11,424 bases of DNA from Bdellovibrio sp. (GTDB lineage Bacteria; Bdellovibrionota; UBA1018): contig JACRAO010000059.1 in NCBI GenBank assembly GCA_016213345.1, forward strand, positions 1 to 11,424, read 5' to 3'. Made by a program: the position numbers and the translations under genes. Below, in pieces: positions 7,510 through 11,424 of this stretch. Below the pieces are notes generated by a model that searched no databases, was not told the origin of the DNA, and saw nothing but the letters and a program-made list of their open reading frames with translations. Numbering within the stretch: position 1 is the first letter of the stretch; every line of letters begins with the position of its first letter.

Positions 7510-7803
7510 ATGTTAAAACAGGAAACATTCTTTCTTTTGGACCCTAAACATACAGATCGAGCTAACATAAAAAAAGAAAGAGAAAAAGCAAAAAAACTAA
7601 AAAAAACAACATGGTGGCTCACCCGTTTACAACAGAGGCTTTGTTATTATTGTCAAAACAAGTTCCCCTCCCATGAACTCACCATGGATCATATTGTCCC
7701 TATAGCTAGGGGCGGAAGAAGCACTAAGGGAAATATCGTGACCTCTTGTCTCAACTGTAATAGGGGGAAAAAATTAAAAATACCTGCCGAAACCTATCTT
7801 TAA
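7510..7803 (+). CDS. Small HNH endonuclease-domain protein
   Basis: The 97-residue protein is basic at its N-terminus (KKEREKAKKLKK, 21-32) and ends in a complete HNH fold. It has a zinc pair C45/C48 (CYYC), the catalytic DH at 60-61 in LTMDHIVPIARGG, N75 in KGNIV, and a second pair C80/C83 in SCLNCNRGKK. HNH domains of this stand-alone size are DNA nucleases or nickases; target and role are unknown. There is no signal peptide, so a cytoplasmic role is more likely. The start is 24 bp from the divergent mepA start and has no Shine-Dalgarno. A weak TTGAAA (7473-7478) and TAAATA (7496-7501) with 17-bp spacing, partly inside mepA, could drive it. No phage or intein context is seen nearby. Confidence 0.85.
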   Translation: MLKQETFFLLDPKHTDRANIKKEREKAKKLKKTTWWLTRLQQRLCYYCQNKFPSHELTMDHIVPIARGGRSTKGNIVTSCLNCNRGKKLKIPAETYL

Positions 7804-7856
7804 AGGTCCTATAGCAACATTATTTATAATTTTAAACTTTTTTTGAAAAATTTCTC

Positions 7857-7885
7857 TTGGCAAAATGAAAAATTAAGGTTACACA
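7857..7885 (+). promoter_or_regulatory. Weak candidate promoter of the XRE regulator gene
   Basis: TTGGCA (7857-7862) and TACACA (7880-7885) are 17 bp apart, placing the start of transcription almost at the ATG at 7896. The -10 box is poor. The 92-bp gap after the HNH gene is AT-rich and holds no GC-rich terminator. Confidence 0.25.
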
Positions 7886-7895
7886 ATCACACATT

Positions 7896-8369
7896 ATGAA
7901 ACGTGGACGCCCAAAAGGTCGCTCTCGCGACAATCGTTCGTTTGGTCCGCTCGGAGATGTCATACGCAAACATCGTCTAGAAAAAAGACTTGGTCTTTTA
8001 GACGTTGCAAAAGCATGTGATTGCTCCGTGCAATTTATTTCTAACATTGAGCATGGCCGTGCGCCTCTCCCATGGGAGAAGGTCGGAGAGCTTGCTAGTT
8101 TTCTCAAGATTCCACTTGAGGAATTACAGGCTGCAAATCTTGCAATCCGATCTGACTTCAGGAGTTTTGTTAGCACCTCCAAAGGTGCTAAGGGAAATAG
8201 AGTTCCCACTCCTGCTGTACTCAGGGGCATGAAAGGCACAGCTTCTGCGATGGCTTTTACAGCTAGAGATACACAGCTGCAAGAAGTCATTCAGAAATAT
8301 CAGTCTGCTTCTGACAAGTCTCGAAAGAGATTTGTAGGACAGGCTTTGAAGCTTTTAGTAACAGCCTGA
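7896..8369 (+). CDS. XRE-family helix-turn-helix regulator with N-terminal AT-hook
   Basis: The 157-residue protein begins MKRGRPKGR, which contains the RGRP core of an AT-hook that binds AT-rich minor grooves. Residues about 17-77 form a Cro/C1-type helix-turn-helix: LGDVIRKHRLEKRLGLLDVA, then CSVQFISNIEHGRAPLPWEKV, then FLKIPLEEL. The rest (about 80-157) has no domain I recognise; its end, SASDKSRKRFVGQALKLL, looks helical and basic. It is a predicted DNA-binding regulator with unknown targets. The G+C content is about 48% over 7921-8280 by hand count, well above the neighbours, which suggests later acquisition or a different expression class. It is convergent with the cyclase gene, and its stop touches a relic of that gene. 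No Shine-Dalgarno is seen at the usual distance. Confidence 0.85.
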   Translation: MKRGRPKGRSRDNRSFGPLGDVIRKHRLEKRLGLLDVAKACDCSVQFISNIEHGRAPLPWEKVGELASFLKIPLEELQAANLAIRSDFRSFVSTSKGAKGNRVPTPAVLRGMKGTASAMAFTARDTQLQEVIQKYQSASDKSRKRFVGQALKLLVTA

Positions 8370-8411
8370 GACCATAAGCGAAATGCATTGTTGTAGTTCG
8401 ACTAGAAATAT
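8367..8411 (-). pseudogene. Relic of a HEAT-repeat coding segment copied from a cyclase-like gene
   Basis: Read on the minus strand from 8411, this stretch encodes IFLVELQQCISLMVS. The cyclase encodes MFLIELQQCVPLLVS (residues 890-904). Over 36 bp (8377-8412 versus 8664-8699) 31 bases agree, and all five differences are transitions. Over 15 codons the changes are synonymous or mostly mild (I/V, M/I, L/M, with one P/S). The relic frame differs from that of the cyclase stop it overlaps, and a stop follows four codons later, so it is not functional. Similarity ends at the XRE stop codon, which suggests a broken tandem paralogue trimmed by insertion or deletion. Confidence 0.55.
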
Positions 8412-11368
8412 TATGAAACAGTGATGTGAGATAGTATCTCGCGCACTAGTTGATGAGAGCCAATAGAACGAAGAGCCTGAGCAATATCGTTCAATAGATC
8501 TTGAGAATCTTTTTTTGAATCTTTTGATTCTTTTCTTGGTTCTTTTAATGATTCGATTTGATCTAAAAGTGGCAAAATTGAGGATTTATCCTTAATTTTG
8601 CCTAATGCGATAATTGCCTGCCTTCTGACGGATAAATCGGGATCTCTCAGCAACGAAACAAGAAGCGGAACGCATTGTTGTAGTTCGATTAAAAACATTT
8701 TTAGACCTCCAGGATGGTTTTTAAATACTTCGAGGAGGTTGTTTTTGTTTGCTATAAGAGTGAGTTCCCCTAAAGCAAAAACTGCGCTTGAACGCATTAA
8801 TGCCCGAGAGTGAAGAAGCATTGTCTTTAATACCTCAATCACCTCTATTTTGCCTGCGGTAAAAAGAGCTAGAGCCGCATTTGCTTTAATACGACTATTA
8901 AGACTTGTTAATTTAGGCAACAAAAGATCCAAGCATTCAGGAATTCTGACCTGCCCCAGTGCTTCGATAGTATTAGCAACAATACGATCCTGGGTGGAAT
9001 CCAAATAGGGCGCTAATTTTAAAATTCTCTTGTCCACACATAATTTTCCTAAAGTTGAAATTAATACTGAAACCGTTTTTTCTGATGTTTCTATACTCAG
9101 ACGTTCAAAAAGAATATCAATGATTTTGGAGTTGTCTGCGCTAACCAATTTACCTAAAGCACCAATCGCTGCAAAACGGACATCCTCTGACACATCAGAA
9201 ATACAACCAATCACATAAGGAATAGCCTCGCTATTTCTAGATTGCCCCAGTAGCTCAAGACTTCGTTGCCTCATTTGAAAATCAGAAGAACTAATACTGC
9301 CTTTTAACTCACTTAGGTTTTTAAGTTTTATCAATTCATATACTTGTATTTCTTCTTCCTTGCCAAGAATTTTTACATTATGAATTTCTTCAAAATCCAT
9401 TAAATCTTTGAGAGTGCTAGAAACGTTTTTTGTAAACACAATGCGAGTATGTTTTCCACCTTTAGAAAGCTTTTCTATACGACTTGCTAGGTTCACAACA
9501 TCACCAATTACAGTAAAATCCATACGCTCTTTTGAACCTATAGGACCAGAAATAACTTCACCATGTGTGATACCGATACCAATGTCAATTTTTGCTTTTA
9601 GTGCCTCTAGTCGTTTTTGATTATACAAGGAGAGTTTGTCTTGCATTTCTAGAGCACAATAAATAGCTTGTACAATGGTGGTTTCCTTTAAAAGTTTTAA
9701 ATCTTTCTCAAAAAATAATCTCTTTTCTGGCAAAGCATAAAACACAGCAAGTATACCATCCCCAATAAATTTATCTATCTCCCCGCCATGTTTAGTAATT
9801 ACTTCGACCATTTGTGTAAAATAATCATTAAGCATAGATGTAATTTCTTCGGCTTCTAGGTTTTCGCAATGATTTACAAAACCGCGAATATCGGCAAATA
9901 AAATAGTAGCAGTTACTTTTTTACCTTGAGTCCTTGTTTTTTCTTCAAGATCTTTAGCTTCCATGACTTGACGATAAGTGGATTCAGAAAGAAATTTTCG
10001 TAGCTCTTTTTTCTTTTTAAGTTCGATAGTCATTTGATTGAAAGCAGATAAAAGTTCACTTATTTCATCAGAGCCACGCGCTGAAAGTACAACATCAAAA
10101 TCTCCAGCTGTGACGTTTTTTAATGCGCTTACTAATTTTCTAATCGGTGCAACTAAAAGCTGGCTTAACAAAAATGCTACCGCTAAACCTAAAATCAACG
10201 ACGGAAGCAGGTCTACAAGTATTTGTCTTTTTATTAGTGCTATGTTTCGGTTCAATGAAAAATAACCAAACATGTACTCCAAATAAAATAACGGATCACC
10301 ACCTTCTGAACGATATAAAGTATGGACAGAAAACAGTTTCTCTTTTTGTCTATGTATTACTTTTCCAGCCTGATCTTTAGTTTTCAATTCTTCTTCTATT
10401 TCTTGAAGGATTTTTAATGGCACAAGAGTCGATAGGGGTTCAGCCGTGACTCTAAAAAGGTCTTTTTCGCTGTCAAAAATAATTGAATTTGTTCTTTTTG
10501 AAATAATTTTGATACCAATCAAATTTTCATTACTTGAAACTATATTTTTAATTTTTTGAATAAACTGATCTGAATAATTGAAATAAAAATAATTCGAAAA
10601 ATCAGAAATAATCTGAGTTGAGGTAAAACGACTAAACTGCAATGATTCTTTTTCTATTTGTACAGATAACTCTCTTGTTTGCAGCGCCACTAATGAAAAA
10701 TAAATAATACTGCCAGCAATTATATGGATAAATATAATTGTAATAATAAATTTTACTCTTAAATTTATCATTTTTTTAAATCTAACAAACTGCAATAAGA
10801 ATTTAGAAAAGTTTTCTAAATAAAATAGCATGACGAATAACAAAAAAATTATCAAAATACCTGAAAGAAAATAAATAACGATTTTCTTTTTTAATTGAAA
10901 ATCTTCGAATGAATATAAAACCACTATCTGCCCCGCTGGATATAAAGCAAAAAGACGAAAGCCGTCTTGAAAGAAAACAGGAGTATTTTCGCTTAATTTT
11001 GAAAGCAATTTATCTTTTAATTCTGAATCTAAAAAACCTGTTTGTTTTTCCTGTTTTGTAAAATCAAATAAAATCTGACCCGAGTGAGATATGATTTGTA
11101 AATTAACCAAATCTTTTACATTTGAAGTAAAATCTTTAATATGTGGAATAAATTTTTCATCATAAAAAAAATAAAATTCAGCTTTAAATAAATTCAAAAC
11201 CTGTTCATTTTCTTGTTTTAATAATTCGTTTTTTTGATATGAAAACTGATTAATTTTATAGTTTTTATAAAATGAAAGCGCAACCATCCAGGCGATGGCC
11301 AAGCAAAGTACAAAAATAGCCGCCTTTAAAGTAAACCCTTTAGGGCGGTCGCAATTAAGTCCCACCAT
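8411..11368 (-). CDS. Membrane sensor class IIIb adenylate cyclase with HEAT repeats
   Basis: The 985-residue protein has membrane segments near 13-33, 162-184, 205-226 and 385-407, which enclose two predicted periplasmic sensor regions (about 34-160 and 228-383). A HAMP-like linker follows at about 407-455, then a class III cyclase domain at about 485-680, and helical HEAT-type repeats at about 697-935. The catalytic set is complete: metal aspartates D493 (FADIRGF) and D537 (IGDG), adenine-selecting K533, T619 in the position typical of class IIIb, and transition-state N626 and R630 (VNLASR). It should make cAMP in the cytosol as a dimer in response to an external signal. The HEAT array probably binds a protein partner. 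A lysine/serine-rich stretch (941-956) precedes the end. An in-frame TGA six bases upstream limits the start to this ATG, which lies in a hairpin and has no Shine-Dalgarno. Confidence 0.93.
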   Translation of the reverse strand: MVGLNCDRPKGFTLKAAIFVLCLAIAWMVALSFYKNYKINQFSYQKNELLKQENEQVLNLFKAEFYFFYDEKFIPHIKDFTSNVKDLVNLQIISHSGQILFDFTKQEKQTGFLDSELKDKLLSKLSENTPVFFQDGFRLFALYPAGQIVVLYSFEDFQLKKKIVIYFLSGILIIFLLFVMLFYLENFSKFLLQFVRFKKMINLRVKFIITIIFIHIIAGSIIYFSLVALQTRELSVQIEKESLQFSRFTSTQIISDFSNYFYFNYSDQFIQKIKNIVSSNENLIGIKIISKRTNSIIFDSEKDLFRVTAEPLSTLVPLKILQEIEEELKTKDQAGKVIHRQKEKLFSVHTLYRSEGGDPLFYLEYMFGYFSLNRNIALIKRQILVDLLPSLILGLAVAFLLSQLLVAPIRKLVSALKNVTAGDFDVVLSARGSDEISELLSAFNQMTIELKKKKELRKFLSESTYRQVMEAKDLEEKTRTQGKKVTATILFADIRGFVNHCENLEAEEITSMLNDYFTQMVEVITKHGGEIDKFIGDGILAVFYALPEKRLFFEKDLKLLKETTIVQAIYCALEMQDKLSLYNQKRLEALKAKIDIGIGITHGEVISGPIGSKERMDFTVIGDVVNLASRIEKLSKGGKHTRIVFTKNVSSTLKDLMDFEEIHNVKILGKEEEIQVYELIKLKNLSELKGSISSSDFQMRQRSLELLGQSRNSEAIPYVIGCISDVSEDVRFAAIGALGKLVSADNSKIIDILFERLSIETSEKTVSVLISTLGKLCVDKRILKLAPYLDSTQDRIVANTIEALGQVRIPECLDLLLPKLTSLNSRIKANAALALFTAGKIEVIEVLKTMLLHSRALMRSSAVFALGELTLIANKNNLLEVFKNHPGGLKMFLIELQQCVPLLVSLLRDPDLSVRRQAIIALGKIKDKSSILPLLDQIESLKEPRKESKDSKKDSQDLLNDIAQALRSIGSHQLVREILSHITVS
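8664..8699 (-). repeat. Parent copy of the 36-bp direct repeat inside the cyclase HEAT region
   Basis: This segment encodes part of MFLIELQQCVPLL in the cyclase and is repeated 287 bp away at 8377-8412 in the same orientation, with 31 of 36 bases identical. The shared perfect core is GCATTGTTGTAGTTCGA as read on the plus strand (8672-8688 and 8385-8401). Confidence 0.8.
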
Positions 11369-11398
11369 GGAATTTCAGTGTACCATGGCGGGACTTAA
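11355..11398 (-). promoter_or_regulatory. Hairpin enclosing the cyclase start codon
   Basis: The arms at 11355-11370 and 11383-11398 are 16 bp with a 12-base loop and one mismatch. On the minus-strand transcript that mismatch becomes a G-U pair, so all 16 positions pair; on the plus strand it would be A opposite C. The cyclase ATG (11366-11368) is inside the 3' arm. The 5' arm holds another ATG (11384-11386) that opens a three-codon ORF, M-V-H, ending 6 bases before the cyclase start. No U-run follows, so it does not look like a terminator. Confidence 0.6.
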
Positions 11399-11424
11399 AT
11401 TTAATCTGTTTAAAAACTGACTAA

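Noticed and set aside
7510..7803. HNH gene as part of a homing element, phage terminase module or predatory nuclease
   Set aside because: No intron, intein, phage gene or signal peptide is visible; only a stand-alone HNH protein can be supported.
7832..8290. Minus-strand ORF of 152 codons opposite the XRE gene
   Set aside because: The plus-strand frame encodes a clear AT-hook and helix-turn-helix; the antisense frame has no recognisable domain and owes its length to the higher G+C of this gene.

Overview
The window is a gene-dense, AT-rich chromosomal segment (about 35% G+C in the hand-counted stretches) from a Gram-negative bacterium. The best clue to lineage is the 165-residue CarD/CdnL protein at 5750-6247. 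Its C-terminal half (TTWNRRYREYMEKIKTGS and a long helical tail) looks very much like myxobacterial/deltaproteobacterial CdnL. A periplasmic murein endopeptidase and a multi-domain cAMP cyclase fit a Myxococcota/Bdellovibrionota-type host. The exact taxon is an inference.

Layout, left to right. (1) 1-450, minus: the N-terminal 150 codons of a DUF4143-type AAA ATPase, cut by the window edge. Its upstream region carries a perfect 34-bp palindrome (486-519) that touches a candidate -35 box. Beyond the palindrome, 520-654 holds nothing recognisable. (2) 655-6247, minus: a tight four-gene block read carD > gltX > cysS > uvrB, with an 18-bp gap, an 8-bp overlap and a 0-bp gap. A candidate promoter, an inverted repeat in the leader and a strong Shine-Dalgarno precede carD. 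The block joins a transcription factor that acts on housekeeping/rRNA promoters to two aminoacyl-tRNA synthetases and the UvrB excision-repair subunit. (3) 6397-7485, minus: an exported MepA-family (M74) peptidoglycan endopeptidase with an unusual cysteine-rich N-terminal extension and an acidic tail. (4) 7510-7803, plus: a small HNH nuclease whose start lies only 24 bp from the mepA start. (5) 7896-8369, plus: a G+C-richer XRE-type regulator with an N-terminal AT-hook, possibly acquired. (6) 8411-11368, minus: a 985-residue membrane protein with two tandem membrane-sensor modules, HAMP, a class IIIb adenylate cyclase and a C-terminal HEAT-repeat array. Its start codon lies inside a 16-bp hairpin.

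The most unexpected structures are these. A 45-bp relic (8367-8411) between the XRE gene and the cyclase stop is a diverged, out-of-frame copy of a HEAT-repeat segment of the cyclase. The cyclase sensor half appears internally duplicated. A hairpin enclosing the cyclase start also contains a three-codon ORF. The perfect palindrome abuts the ATPase promoter. No tRNA, rRNA, CRISPR array, transposase or complete mobile element was seen. I did not find a clearly new multi-gene system.
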